A stretch of DNA of 64,000 nucleotides from Lactarius indigo (lineage: Eukaryota > Basidiomycota > Agaricomycetes > Russulales > Russulaceae). A program made the translations under genes and the position numbers. The stretch lies in assembly GCA_025766275.1 (NCBI GenBank), contig JAFKAC010000086.1, positions 181,420 to 245,419 of the forward strand. Direction: 5' to 3'. This document shows positions 19,755 to 31,090 of the stretch, piece by piece (within the stretch, counting starts at the first letter, position 1; the number at the start of each line of letters is the position of its first letter). The notes under the pieces were generated by a model that saw only the letters and a list, made by a program, of their open reading frames with translations, was not told the DNA's origin and did no database searches.

Positions 19755-21520
19755 AAGACCTCTAATAGAATGGCATTAGAGGACAGAAAAGTATGGAAAT
19801 GGAAGAGTGAGGCGACACGCGTCAAAAGGTGAGCTGGAGCTAATTCAAGAGGGAGGTAGGATTCGAAATTGTACACGGCAGACGGGCAGAAGTTACAACG
19901 CCTTCGCTAGCTGCTGACCCTTCAATTGAACGCACATTATTTCCATAGAGGTACATCTCGAGTAATTACAAACAATGTCCGTACAGAACACTATCATCAG
20001 GACCTTAATTACTTGCAAAGGCGCTTACACCTCGTCCGCTTACACTGTGGCCAGGCCAAATGCTGAGGAAATTTGATGAGCTGTTAATCGAATGCACGTG
20101 AGCACAGCACACACCTCCTGATGTAAGACGGGAATGGGGATCCAACCTCCACATGAGTGATGCAAACTTCCATGTATCTGAATGAAGATAGAGTTAACAA
20201 CCACATGCCGAAGAATACTCACATCCCAAACTTACTGGGTAATAGCAAAATGGACTAACGACTGAGGCGGTGCTCGAGAGACGTAAGGCTTCCGTTTCCC
20301 GATGAACAGAACAGCTATTTCGCCTTTCCAGGGGATGAGAGGAAAATCACGCTGCAAGTTTGGGTTTGGGCCAAGACTACCATTGAGATAGCCGGTGACT
20401 AGAAGCTTGTAGCAAGAGACTTGTACAAGGGTATCGTATACTTCAGGCGGAGAGACCCCTGGTAAGAAAAATTCGCGTTCGATGTTGACATAAGGGGTAT
20501 CGATCAGATGCCCACGGAGAGGTGATACTGTAACAAAGGTGGAGGTGATACGTCGGCGAGGCCACCTTTGCCACACATAACCAGACACCATATAAGGTGC
20601 GGTCTGAGGTATCAGAGAAAGAAAATCAATCATCCGAACACATGAAAATCGTGAATTCATACAGGGATATTACGGGGTGTGCGACGGTGGATGACCATTG
20701 CCTGAGTCGTTGAGTCGATGCGAAAGACAAGACGCGAAAGTTCCCGTACATTCGAGATGGGCACGCACATGTCTCTTATATGTCGCGCCGGCCGAGTGTA
20801 ACACAACTCGAGGTCCATCAGGAAGTGTGTGTGGTGCTTGAAACTCGAAACCCAAAATCGTAACTTGAGGGCGGGCTGGGTGACCATCAGAGCTCTTCAA
20901 GTTCGTGGAGTCACCCACACATTGGACAAAAGACTCGGTTGGGTCCAGCGCTCCCGGATTCCATTCTCGCCTATTCATTAGTGAGCCGCGCATCCCCAAA
21001 GTCCACCCTCCGTCGGCGCCACGACAAATGTCACAGCACCACGCCTCCATTGTTATTCGCTTCTGCGTTAGAAATCAGAGCCCATTGTTCTACAATTCTG
21101 GACTCACGCATGTCACGGACAGCATCATATCGTGATCCTAACCTGCCCTGGGATTGGAGATCAGAGTCCATTGAAATATACGATCATGGGCTAGCCTTAC
21201 CTGACCAATTAATCGCGACCGTAGTGTACATGTATTCACGACATCGCATTGCAATGGTTTCTTGCCTCTAGATTGCAAGTCAGACCCCATTGTCCTCCTA
21301 TTTTGGGTCTACACGACATGGTCGTTGAATCGCGACGCCCGTGACCACGATATGAGGTACGGCAATATGATGTCACTCGGTACATTCCATCAATCCAGGA
21401 CTGACCTGAGAGTCAGAGATGAGTGACGCACTCACCATTTCCCGGGTCTTGACGACAATAAAGGTCATCTCTGGCAGGCGAGCCATGCGGTTGGCGGTAT
21501 CAAAGACAATGTCAGTCAGG
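19755..21520. repeat. Duplicated segment, copy 1 (partner 27,420-29,060)
   Basis: Direct duplication of about 1.7 kb. The core 20,866-21,420 is nearly identical to 28,377-28,930. The few differences I saw are mostly C/T or G/A at CpG sites. The outer part is more diverged (for example 19,775-19,900 against 27,445-27,550). It carries the exon-like ORF at 20232-20660 and, on the minus strand, an open stretch containing GHEAGHCLTDIVFDTANRMA (about 21,550-21,490). Confidence 0.85.
20232..20660 (-). pseudogene. Exon of an unknown duplicated fungal gene family (copy 1)
   Basis: The open stretch contains VSGYVWQRWPRR, FFLPGVSPPEVYDTL, YKLLVTGYLNGSLG, LQRDFPLIPWKGEIAVLF and LVHFAI. The paralogous exon at 28222-27815 keeps the same blocks with amino-acid substitutions, which shows past selection on the protein. 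Upstream minus-strand coding-like sequence (20887-20690, with ELCYTRPARHIRDM) could be the preceding exon. The simplest splice, GTAATA at about 20,668 to CTCAG, gives the wrong phase, so the gene is probably broken. I recognise no catalytic motif and assign no function. Confidence 0.45.
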
Positions 21521-21539
21521 CAATGGCCGGCCTCGTGTC

Positions 21540-22570
21540 CGAGCATATGCGACCGTCTAGAGGGTCCCAGGGACTTCGAGGAAAAAGAAATAGATCTCAT
21601 GAGTCGAGAACAGAAGCGGACAGAAGCACAGGAATGTGGGCATGACATAAAAATTCAAAACAACGAACAACGATGGCCCGTGTTGGGGATAATCAGGAGT
21701 GAGTACGTTGAACGAGATAAAGACACCATCTACACTGTATCGAAGTGAATGTGATCTGGACTACGAAAGTCGGGGACCGTCCTGAAAACAAGCAAGTGAG
21801 CTCCGTCAAGAGCGATGGAATGGATCGACTGTGGTGACCTACACGTCTGCACACCGTGTGCCGCCTCGGGTCCTGGAAAAGTCATTCGTGAGTGCCAGAA
21901 TCGTCAGAGAAATACAGAGAAATACGCGGAACACGTACCGATATATGGACCATCCACTCGTCGCAACAGACCGGCGATTGGGCAGCGGTTCACCACTCCC
22001 GCCGCCCTGACCCACTTTCCTCTTGCAGCATGCCTGGGACGCGCCCGCAGGTGCCAAAGGTATCGCGACACAGCTCGCTGCCGCAGCACCTCTACAATGG
22101 CACAAGAGCGTGGCGGCCTAACGGTCGGGTCACAACGACGGCGGAGGGGGGTACGAAGTAAAAATCAAGAATCAAGCCTCCGGCCCAGAGATCTGTGTTG
22201 TCGGGAGGAGTGGTTCTTGAGAGTGATGACCGCATGCCCCGAGTCTAGAGGATGACTCACTTCCTTATCTGCATCAACGCAGGAGAGGCAGACCCTTACT
22301 GATGGTTTGGGGTAGAGGTAGAGCGAACGGCAAGGTGGTGAGCGTCACCGAGGCACAGGAGAGAGCAGCGAAAGCACCCACTGAAACGGCCAGACGGTAC
22401 GTCGAAGTTGCTCCATCGTACGAGGAAAGTGGAGGGGAAAATCTTGAGGAGCTTGAAAATCTTGAAGACGGGGTACTCTAGGCCGAGGAGAGGGACGGGA
22501 GAGAGCAACGACAGCTCCCACCGAGGCAATCAGACTGCGCGTCGAGGTGAAGGGAGTCGTTCAGGTGAGA
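21540..22570. repeat. GC-rich patchwork repeat, copy B
   Basis: Shares long blocks with 26,686-27,410 (same strand) and with the reverse complement of 57,118-58,230. Examples are GGTTCACCACTCCC, GCGACACAGCTCGCTGCCGC, GAGGAGCTTGAAAATCTTGA and GGGGTACTCTAGGCCGAGGA. No transposase, terminal repeats or target duplication were found. Short open frames run through all copies without recognisable motifs. It follows directly on the duplicated segment ending near 21,520. Confidence 0.8.
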
Positions 22571-22689
22571 GAGATAACTAGTAGAGGCAGTAGCAGAGAC
22601 ACCCAGTGTTTCCGATCCTGCATAAAAATCTATCTGATCTATGGCAGCGGGGCCATCGAAGGGTAATCGATCTGGAGCAGCTGCGTCTA

Positions 22690-22960
22690 GAACGAAATCA
22701 TGATTAGTACGTTAGAATACAAGTCTAGTACATCATTGGCGTACCAGTATTACTCTCTAGGCGCGACTGCAACTTCTTCAGCTCCCTTATATACCTTCTT
22801 TCGGCCTTGCGTCCCAGGTTCTCTCTCACATTTCTTTACATGGGACGCAAAGCCCCCGAAAGTGACATCGAGTTTGACAAATTTTCTTCCCGCTTGTCGG
22901 GGATACCTTCGGGGAGGGAATCGCTTTCGGCATTTACAGAGGAAGTACAGACAAGAGTGA
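22690..22960 (-). pseudogene. Plavaka element 5' relic (zinc-finger start)
   Basis: On the minus strand ATG near 22,935 opens MPKAIPSPKV, then KKICQT. After a frame change comes GFASHVKKCERE. The complete Plavaka ORF at 35178 starts MPKASQSPSK with CQLCRLSF and HIKKCERE, so this is the same N-terminal Cys/His finger of a second, broken copy. Only the first exon is recognisable. No Plavaka catalytic sequence lies nearby. Confidence 0.55.
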
Positions 22961-23261
22961 GAAGAGTGAATAGTTAGAAGGGTAGTTGTACAAGTGATTT
23001 GAATTGTCTTGCGTGGGAAATAAACAAAATGTATTATTAATATGTGATTACGAGAGAGGGATGTGTAGATCTGCTTTGCGATCCAGAGCTAGCAGAGCTC
23101 CAGGGACCCATAGACTCACCGCATTTGGGATATTAAGTGACATTGAAAAGCGGGTTTTGGTTCGGAGGCGTCGCACGGCGATTTGGGAATTGTCTGACGC
23201 TCATTCCTGTCTGACGTTTGGTCGCTGGCAATCCCATTGAGCCTCATCGCCTGAGGATGAT

Positions 23262-23545
23262 CTTTATACGTGGCGTGCAAGTACGAGGCGCGTTGAGCAT
23301 GTGTCGAGCCCGATAACGGCGTCTATCCGGTGAAGCGATTAGGTCGGGGGAGAGGAGGAAGAGCGTACCTCGTTCACATATTCAGGCAAAGGCAACCTGT
23401 TTGTCGCCGACGCCACAGAGCGCGTCCAGGACGACATCGCAGCGACAGCGCTCTACAATCTGCGTCACGATAGCTTCGGGCGTGCCACCCTTCCGAGTCC
23501 ACAATGCATCCCTCATCACTGTGGTGTGGTCGGGGATCTGTTGAC
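23262..23545 (-). pseudogene. TGS1 (trimethylguanosine synthase) fragment
   Basis: Minus strand from about 23516 reads MRDALWTRKGGTPEAIV, then VERCRCDVVLDALCGVGDKQ, VAFA, a TGA (23380-23378 region) and ICER. A GTACGC...GATAG intron follows, then a second exon with VIGLDTCSTRLVLARH. This is the SAM-binding motif I region (D-A-x-C-G-V-G) and the following acidic motif of the RNA cap guanine-N2 methyltransferase TGS1. That enzyme hypermethylates the caps of snRNAs and snoRNAs in the nucleus. Only about 90 residues remain. The in-frame TGA and the missing catalytic NPPW-type motif show it is a dead fragment. Whether it was copied by a transposon or left by rearrangement cannot be told here. Confidence 0.72.
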
Positions 23546-23599
23546 ATGTGGGCCTGCGATCAGTGAGTACTTTGCAGGGTTACATTGACTAAAACTTAG

Positions 23600-24980
23600 C
23601 TTTCCCTCTCTTTGTAAGGTTTCCTGATGTCACCGCTCAGAGGCGCTCTGCGTGGTATCCCAACCACGACGCCCATGAGATGCCACTGCCGCCGCCGAGG
23701 CACTCCGCCAACATGACCCGTGCGACCCCAATCATGACGGCGACGGTAACGCGATGGAGGGGCGAGGATGGGGACGTCGGTGGCGGTGACAGTAACGTGG
23801 CGGCGAGGCAACAACGTGGACGGTGACGAGGGAGGTGATGGGGTCGCTGGGTTTCGGCATTCCCGTGGCTAAAGAAAGAAGTAGAAAAGGTTTAAAACAA
23901 ATTGGAGAGTATATCAAGCAAATTCGTAGTACTCTAAGGCAAGTTGGATGCCTGTCGACCTATCACGCGACGGCGCCGCCCTCTCCTGCCCATCTGAATA
24001 GAATATAACATGAGAATAAATATGAGAATAAATGGACGCACTTACCCCATTAAATGCAGGATCACTATGGTAAACATGATGAGTCGAAATGTGCACGCCG
24101 TTCCATCTGCTGAAGTCCACCGTTAAGTGCCATCCCGGTTCTACTGCGCCTCGTTCGCGGTGCCAGCCTGTAGGCCTGCAAGTGATTGTGAGTGCCGACG
24201 GGGCGCGTTAAAGAGGCGCGTAAAAACGCACCTCACAGTTGCGACCTCGACCCCATCATGCGCGAGTCGTTCATGACTCACAAAGTGGGCCCATACGTGT
24301 GCCTTTATGATCTCCCGTGTTCTTTGATGACGCCTTGAACTGTAGAGGTCGCCCAGCTTAATGGTGAGAGGCATTGAAGATGGTGAGGTCGGCAAGGTGG
24401 CGATAAAAGGAAAAGAGCTGAAGTTGTAACTTATGTTAGCCCAGGAATATCAGCGACGACGCGAGAAAAATGAACGTGCCTCTAAGGCATCCCTCTACCG
24501 CTTAGAACTGGGACTCAGGTCCGCTGGGTGACCAAAATTAAGCCTAGAAAGCTATCTTATAAGCTGCCTCTTTCTCTCTGTTTCTCGATCTCATCATCAG
24601 AGGTATCTAAGGCAATACCGCCGATGTGAGAGGCAGATAAAACCCTCTCTCCTGTCACTTCTCTCTCTGTTTCTCGGCTTTATCATTTGGTCAGGGTTTG
24701 AGACGAGACTGACGGCGTCGATGGTGAGGCAGCGGGGTGAGTAACTGGCATGACTCATGAGGAATAAAAACCTTCTCACCTGATGCTCGGAGCTGAAGAA
24801 GTAGCAAGCGACGACAGTGACAGTCTAAGTATCCCAAGTAGTATCCTTGCTGAAGTTATTACGGTATTAGGCCCCAGTGGTCTCCTTCGTCTTGCCTAGG
24901 ACCGTGAGAGACTTCAAGTTCCCAAAAAGTTAAATCACATTCTTCAGCACAGCACTTAGAATGTACAGCAAGCACGGCCA
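23600..24980. other. No gene recognised
   Basis: Both strands have only short open frames without motifs. Local repeats of TCTCTCTGTTTCTCG occur near 24,570 and 24,662, with GGCAGATAAAACC-type sequence between. It lies between the TGS1 fragment and the Tnp2 element copy. Confidence 0.3.
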
Positions 24981-26686
24981 GCCAGGGAGGAAAGAAGTTT
25001 AAGAGAGACGGTCGCAGCGGGTCAGGGACTCTTCAGGGGAAAGAGTCTAAGGGACTGTAATAACCACGCTCTGAATCCTTGATCCTGTTATGCTTTGTAA
25101 TTATCTGAAAATTGTCATCATGATTATAAAGCGTCCCGGCATTTGGCGACATATGCTGATGCTCACCTCACGTTCCCTTGTGTAACTTCCATTTTGCGCC
25201 TTGTGCGGTCATTTGCAACGAAAGTCGTTTAGTATATCCCGTACTCAGATTATCTCAATCCTGTCCCTGTGTATACATCAGATCGTAATCATAATCTCTC
25301 GCGAATATATATTCTCTCGAAACCACCTTCCTACATGTCTTTGTGTGCGTTAAATCTCGAATGTTATGCAAGTCGTATTTACGCTCACCTTCGGTCGCCA
25401 TGCTTTAGATATTGCTTGCCACTAGCGAGATTAGTTGGTGATGAGGGTGTCCAATAAAAGAGTACCGTGCGACAGTTAGAGTCAATGATCCATGAGCAAC
25501 ATCGCTCAAGGGGTGCATACTACTCAGGATTCTCACCTGATGGTGACTTCATTCCTCGGTCAGGTCGTCTACGTCGAGGTCTTCTGTGCGCATGAAGCAC
25601 GCCTGCATGAGCTGTTGGTCAAAATTCCTTCGCCATGAGTCTCATTGCGCCGTCAATTCGGATAGAACCGTACCCTGTCCATTGGAAGAATATGTATCAC
25701 TTCATGTCCACTGATTTCGAGGGGCGTCACTGCAATATGACAAATGATGTCCGAGGGTTCAATGATGACAGGTGGCGCGAACTCGTTCCTGCACAAAAAT
25801 CCTCCGGCGAATCCAAATCGTTTATACCTTCGGTCTATTTCCCTGAGATCTGGGCTGTGTTGAAGAGGGGCATAGGGCTGCACGCAGAGGTAAACAGACG
25901 GGTGGCTAACTTGACCCCGAGAAGAAGACGAGGGTGAATCAGGAACGTGGGTATGAAAGAAAATGTGCGTGATCTGGCCGGACTTTTCATGCTGGGGGGA
26001 TCGAAAAAACAGGTGGCTATCACGTGACCGACAGGTTGCCGTTGAGTACTGAACACCGCGGAGGGAGAACTTGTCCAAAAACTGAGCAGATACAGATGTG
26101 GTTGAAGAACTTCCTGTAGAATCCTTGGCCCTGAGATCCGGATGTTTGCGATATAAGAATTGTATGAACGCTGTTAGTACGGCATCGGGAAGCCTTGATT
26201 CACGTAGACGTTCTCTATCATATGCGAAATCTGTTTGTTGTGTCAAGTGAACTGCGTCGATCAGATGGGCCAAGCGCGTCCCGCGGACGTCCTCAGCAAG
26301 AGTACTCTTGTATGCTTCCAGAAGGTCGCCAACATGTGAGCGGACCTCACTGTCATCCGCGAGTAGCGCTTGTAGATTTGCCTCCCTCGTCGAGGCACGC
26401 ATGAATGTTAACTCGAGTTCACCTTGTCAAAAATAAGTATTTGGTAGGGTTATATCTAGAAGCAAGACGCAAACCTAGCTTCATGTTATGGTTCTTGCTC
26501 TGCATGGAATGGATGTACCGTTCGTAGAAGGCAGCGCCATGTGTGTGTGCAGGGCCAAACCCTCTGAGAACGTCCCCATAGTGCAAGGCAGCGTGATGGA
26601 TCGGCTTCACCTTCGCCACCTTATATAGTGATTTGAATGTCGTCACGTAGCGAAAGATATATTTCTCGTATAACTTGATCTCGTCC
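24981..26686 (-). mobile_element. 5'-truncated Tnp2-type CACTA element (3' half)
   Basis: Nearly identical, in inverted orientation, to 62,298-64,000. It starts inside the transposase exon (GACGAGATCAAGTTATACGA) and runs past the transposase stop into non-coding 3' sequence. At 26,686 it is fused to GC-rich repeat copy C. The match reaches base 64,000, the window end, so the true repeat may be longer. Termini and target duplication are not visible. Confidence 0.88.
25653..26664 (-). pseudogene. Tnp2-type transposase C-terminal half (truncated copy)
   Basis: Two exons encode the end of the transposase. Exon 26664-26474 has KPIHHAALHYGDVLRGFG and SMQSKNHNMKLG. After a GTTTGC...GACAAG intron, exon 26422-25653 starts GELELTFMRASTREANL and ends MDRVRFYPN. 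Unlike the copy at 62-63 kb, this one has no single-base deletions in the shared part, so its frame is intact. The N-terminal two thirds, including the catalytic region, are absent because the element is truncated at 26,686. It cannot encode active transposase. Confidence 0.85.
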
Positions 26687-27410
26687 CCGGTTCACCACTC
26701 CCACCCTGACCCACTTTCCTCTTGCAACAGGCTTGGACGCGCCCCCAAGTGCCAGAGGTATCGCGACACAGCTCGCTGCCGCAGCACCTCTACGATAGTA
26801 CAAGAGATTGGCGGCCTAATGGTCGGGTCACAACGACGGCGGAGGGGGGCACGGAGTAGGAATCAAGAATCAAGCCTCCGGCCCAGAAATCTGTGCTGTC
26901 GGGAAGAGTGGTTCTTGAGAGTGGTGACTGCATGCCCCAAATCTAGAGGATGACTCATTTCTTTGTCTGCATCAACGCAGGAGAAGTAGACCCTTACTGG
27001 TGGTTTGGGGTAGAGGTAGAGCGAACGATGAGGTGGTGAGCGTCACCGAGGCACAGGAAAGAGAGCAGCGAAAGCACCCACCGAAACGGCCAGACGGTGC
27101 GTCGAGGGGAACTTTTTGAGGAGCTTGAAAATCTTGAAGACGGGGTACTCTAGGCCGAGGAGAGGGACGGGAGAGCAACGAACGCTCCCACCGAGGCCAT
27201 CAGAGTGCGCGTCGAGATTGCTCGTGAAGGGAGTCGTTCAGCAGAGATGTCATGGAGGAGAGAGAACGAGAGGTGGTACAGTAGTAGTGGGAACGTGGGT
27301 GATGGCCAGAGATACTTCAACTAGACAGTCGAAACGTCAACCGAACATTAACATTGGTCCGTCGGTTCCGCCAGCCTCCATCGGACTGTCACGGATGCAT
27401 GTCGCCCCGT
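26686..27410. repeat. GC-rich patchwork repeat, copy C
   Basis: Starts GGTTCACCACTCCCACCCTG directly at the break of the CACTA copy and matches copy B (21,985 onward). Its right part (27,240-27,400) matches the reverse complement of 57,120-57,290, including TACTTCAACTAGACAGTCGA. The duplicated segment copy 2 follows at once. Confidence 0.8.
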
Positions 27411-27419
27411 CTCAATGGT

Positions 27420-29060
27420 TAGTCCTTCAATAGAGTATTAGTATTAGAGAACAGGAAAGTGTGGAAATGGGACAGTGAGGCAACACCCGTCAAAAGCTGA
27501 GCTGGAGTTAATTCAAAAGGTAGAATTCGAAATTGAACAGGCAGAGGTTACAGCGACATCCTAACATAATACTATATCATCAGAGCCGGGACTAATGACT
27601 TGCAAAGGTGTTTACGCCTCGTCCGCTTACACCGTGGTCAGGGCAATTGCTGAGGGAAAATGATGAGTGGCCAATTGAATGCGCGTGAGTTTAGCACAGA
27701 CTGATGTAAGCTGGGAATGGGGATCCAACCTCCGCATGGGCGATGCAAACCTCCATATATCTGAATGAAGATAGAGATATGCACTACATGCTGAGCAATG
27801 GGGGCAACCGAAACTTACCGAGCAATAGTGAAATGGACCAACGGTCTGGGTGGCGCTTGAGAAACATAAGCTCTCCGTTTCCTGATGAACAGAACAGCTA
27901 TTTCGCCTTGCCAGGGTATAAGAGGGAAGTCGCGCTGCAGGTTTGGGTTTCTGACGCAGCGATTATCAAAATAGCCAGTGATTAGGAGCTTGTAACCACC
28001 AACACGGATAAGCGTGTCATATACATGAGGCGGAGAAACCCCAGGCAAAAAAAATGCAGTTTCGATGTCTACATAAGGAGGGCCAAATACATCCCCATGA
28101 AGAGGTAAGACTGCGCGGAAGCTGTGAGTGATAGCTCGGCGAAGCCATATTCCCCACAAATAGCCAGATACCAGGGAAGGTGTAGTCTGAGGTATTAGAG
28201 AAAGAAAATCAATCATCCGCACACATGAAAATCGTGAACTCTTACAGGAATATTACGGGGTGTGCAATGGTGGATGACCATTGCCCGAGTCTAGTTGTTG
28301 AGTCAATGCGAAAGACAAGACGCGAAAGTTCCTGCACATCCGAGATGGGCACGCGCGTCCCTTAAACCCAAAATTGTAACTTGAGGGCGGGCTGGGTGAC
28401 CATCAGAGCTCTTCAAGTTCGTGGAGTCACCCACACATTGGACAAAAGACTCGGTTGGGTCCAGCGCTCCCGGATTCCATTCTCGCCTATTCATTAGTGA
28501 GCCGCGCATCCCCAAAGTCCACCCTCCGTCGGCGCCACGACAAATGTCACAGCACCATGCCTCCATTGTTATTCGCTTCTGCGTTAGAAATCAGAGCCCA
28601 TTGTTCTACAATTCTGGACTCACGCATGTCACGGACAGCATCATATCGTGATCCTAACCTGCCCTGGGATTGGAGATCAGAGTCCATTGAAATATACGAT
28701 CACGGGCTAGCCTTACCTGACCAATTAATCGCGACCGTAGTGTACATGTATTCACAACATCGCATTGCAATGGTTTCTTGCCTCTAGATTGCAAGTCAGA
28801 CCCCATTGTCCTCCTATTTTGGGTCTACACGACATGGTCGTTGAATCGCGACGCCCGTGACCACGATATGAGGTACGGCAATACGATGTCGCTCGGTACA
28901 TTCCATCAATCCAGGACTGACCTGAGAGTCAGAGATGAGTGACGCATTCACCATTTCCCAGGTCTTGAATGACAATAAAAGTCATATCTGGCAGGCGAGC
29001 CATGCCTTGGGCCATGCGGTTGACGGTATCAAAAACATTGTCATTTAAGTCTCCATCGCC
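27420..29060. repeat. Duplicated segment, copy 2 (partner 19,755-21,520)
   Basis: Same order of blocks as copy 1. A near-identical core (28,377-28,930) is preceded by a more diverged part. It contains the paralogous exon at 28222-27815. The block order differs between the two places: here the GC-rich repeat precedes the duplicated segment, whereas at copy 1 it follows. Confidence 0.85.
27815..28222 (-). pseudogene. Exon of an unknown duplicated fungal gene family (copy 2)
   Basis: Paralogue of 20660-20232. It keeps VSGYLWGIW, PYVDIETAFFLPGVSPP, VYDTL, YKLLITGY, PNLQRDFPLIPWQGEIAVLF and LVHFTIAR, with scattered substitutions and no stop across the exon. Only this exon is well preserved; a longer gene could not be assembled. 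Function unknown. Confidence 0.45.
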
Positions 29061-29069
29061 TCCTATATG

Positions 29070-29345
29070 TCTGAAAAAAAAAAAGCCAGTACACAGCCCT
29101 GTCACATAATGTCGCAAAATCCCGGAGCACCTTATAATTGAACCGGTTTATAATTACCATTGTAAGGTAATTTCAAGACATTATTAAGGTCTTAAAAGCA
29201 CATTAGAAGCACGTGGCTCATATTTATAAATATCATAAGACTTACCAACAATTACAAGCTATCATAAGATTATTATAAGGGAAGACAACGTATTATAATA
29301 AAGTTGCAGGATCGAGAAGGTACATTATAATTAAATTATAAATCC
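29070..29345. repeat. AT-rich tract dense in TTATAA-type motifs
   Basis: Repeated ATTATAA/TTATAAT words occur, for example ACCTTATAATTGAACC, GGTTTATAATTACC and CATTATAATTAAATTATAAA. A similar tract lies at 39,040-39,400. No coding potential and no clear terminal repeats. Confidence 0.5.
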
Positions 29346-30465
29346 CAGAGGGCCCTCAGAATTCCTTGAATTCGCTGTTGGGCGACTCAGTGATATTAGA
29401 CCGACATCCGCGCGCGCACAGTCGATGGGGGCGTGACTCGGACCGTTGGGGAAAAATTGCCCATTGACAAACTGCACAGCAAAATCAAAACACGAACACG
29501 CACAATAAAACCGCAGTCGGTTGGCACGGCGAGGTGAGAACGAGAACGACGCATAAGGCAACGTCAAGCTGTTCTTTTGCGAGTGGCGGGGTAAACAAGG
29601 GCGGTGGAGGCGGCGGGCGGACCGTGATGAAAGCTTGGGGGTACGAGGGGGACTTATTGATGATTCTTTGGGCCTGCTGCGCTCTGAATCACTGTGTACG
29701 AGGATGTTATGTGTATTTTCGACGAGAGCTAAGGAAATCAACGAAAATGTCGACATTAGTAATAAGCGAACATTGGCGCTGTGCGTGGTTTCCCAACTAC
29801 GCGAGCACCAACTGTCGTCAGTTTTCCTCCATCAGCTTTCCTTTGTCAATTCAGCAAGAATGAGCCCCTTGGACAAACGCAAACGAGAGCACACTCTCCC
29901 GGACACCCTGTGAAAGCGTCGACGGATCGTGTTGAACGTCGGTGAGTACTCACTCTCTGAATCCGCAGGGAAGCGGATTGGCTGACTCGGGCTTCGCCTT
30001 GGCTAAGTGGACCCTGGTCCTGTCGTTCCTGCAACACCCCCCCCACCGCCGCCCACGTCAGTTCAAGACGCCGAGCCGCCCCAAGGCAATTCCCCATGCG
30101 GATGCTCGATCTGCGCCTGTGCTGGAGCACAACAGTAGGTGAGTCGTCTGCGCTGGCGTGCTGTCCTAGGCTGACGCTCCCTCGATCGATCTGACAACTC
30201 CTGCGCGTCAGATCTGCGTACGCGTTCGCGAGCAGCAGAGATGGGGGCAATAACCCTTAGCAATAGTGTAGTGGAGTTAAGTTGTTCGTAGTTGAAGGAA
30301 TGCGCACACGTTTGGGTCTGTCTGGACACTTTCTGCCTCCCTGTGAGGTACTCCCCCTTCATGCCTGGCTCGGATGGGTTCCTGTTGACGTGCGGTGACG
30401 TTCGATCAGTTCCTGTGGAGACTGCGTGCGTGCTCGCGAAGGGTTGTCCGGGAGATGGTCTTTGT
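29346..30465. other. CpG-rich stretch, no gene recognised
   Basis: Open frames on both strands (for example minus 29756-29331 and minus 30515-30063) show no motif. The minus-strand end adjoins the coiled-coil remnant and may include its 3' end. Confidence 0.3.
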
Positions 30466-31090
30466 TCAGAGGTAGAGGCAGCATGTTGCACACGCGGAGT
30501 CTTGATTGTTAGCACTGTCTCTGAGAGTCATATTACTTGCGTGATGAGACTCGGCACGAACACATTCTTCGAGTAGTTCGCGTACTCGGTCTTCTGGGGT
30601 GTCGGTGGTTCGGGAGAGTTCAGTTCTGGCCTGTCGCAGAAGGATTTCCAGGTCATCCTGCTTGCGCGTTGTCTGCTGCAATTCTTCCGTGGCTTTATCA
30701 ATCTGAAGATCTGCAATTAATATGCTGTCTGCATCACGTTGCTTTGACACGATATTGAGGTGGCCCTCGAGTTCCAGCGTTAGCTGCAGAAAGATCTAAC
30801 GAAGCTTTCTCCGTCAGTGCGTGTGCTTCTCGGGCCTCCTGAAGGTCTACAGCGACTTGCTGCAACTTGCCTTGTAGGGATTCGAGTTCCTCCGCGTGAT
30901 TGGTCTGAAGCTGAGCAATCTGTTCTTCAATCGTCTCAGTGTCTGCGCGGAGTCGATCATGTTGTTCCATAGCTCTTTGCAGGATTAGGCTAGCTCATGT
31001 TCCAGTTCCGCACACGACTGGCTAAGATCCGCGTTCGCCACATTTAATTTGGTGACTTCAGCAGTGTACCTCGCCTGCTGGCCTCAAGTC
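30466..31090 (-). pseudogene. Coiled-coil protein remnant with frameshifts
   Basis: Minus-strand stretches rich in heptad-like L/E/Q/K follow one another in different frames. They are TAEVTKLNVANADLSQSCAEL (about 31,065), then LRADTETIEEQIAQLQTN (about 30,950), then TLELEGHLNIVSKQRDADSI (about 30,780) and DKATEELQQTTRKQDDLEIL. Single-base frame changes near 30,980 and 30,790 separate them. It was probably one long coiled-coil protein of structural or tethering type. No domain allows a name. Confidence 0.42.
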
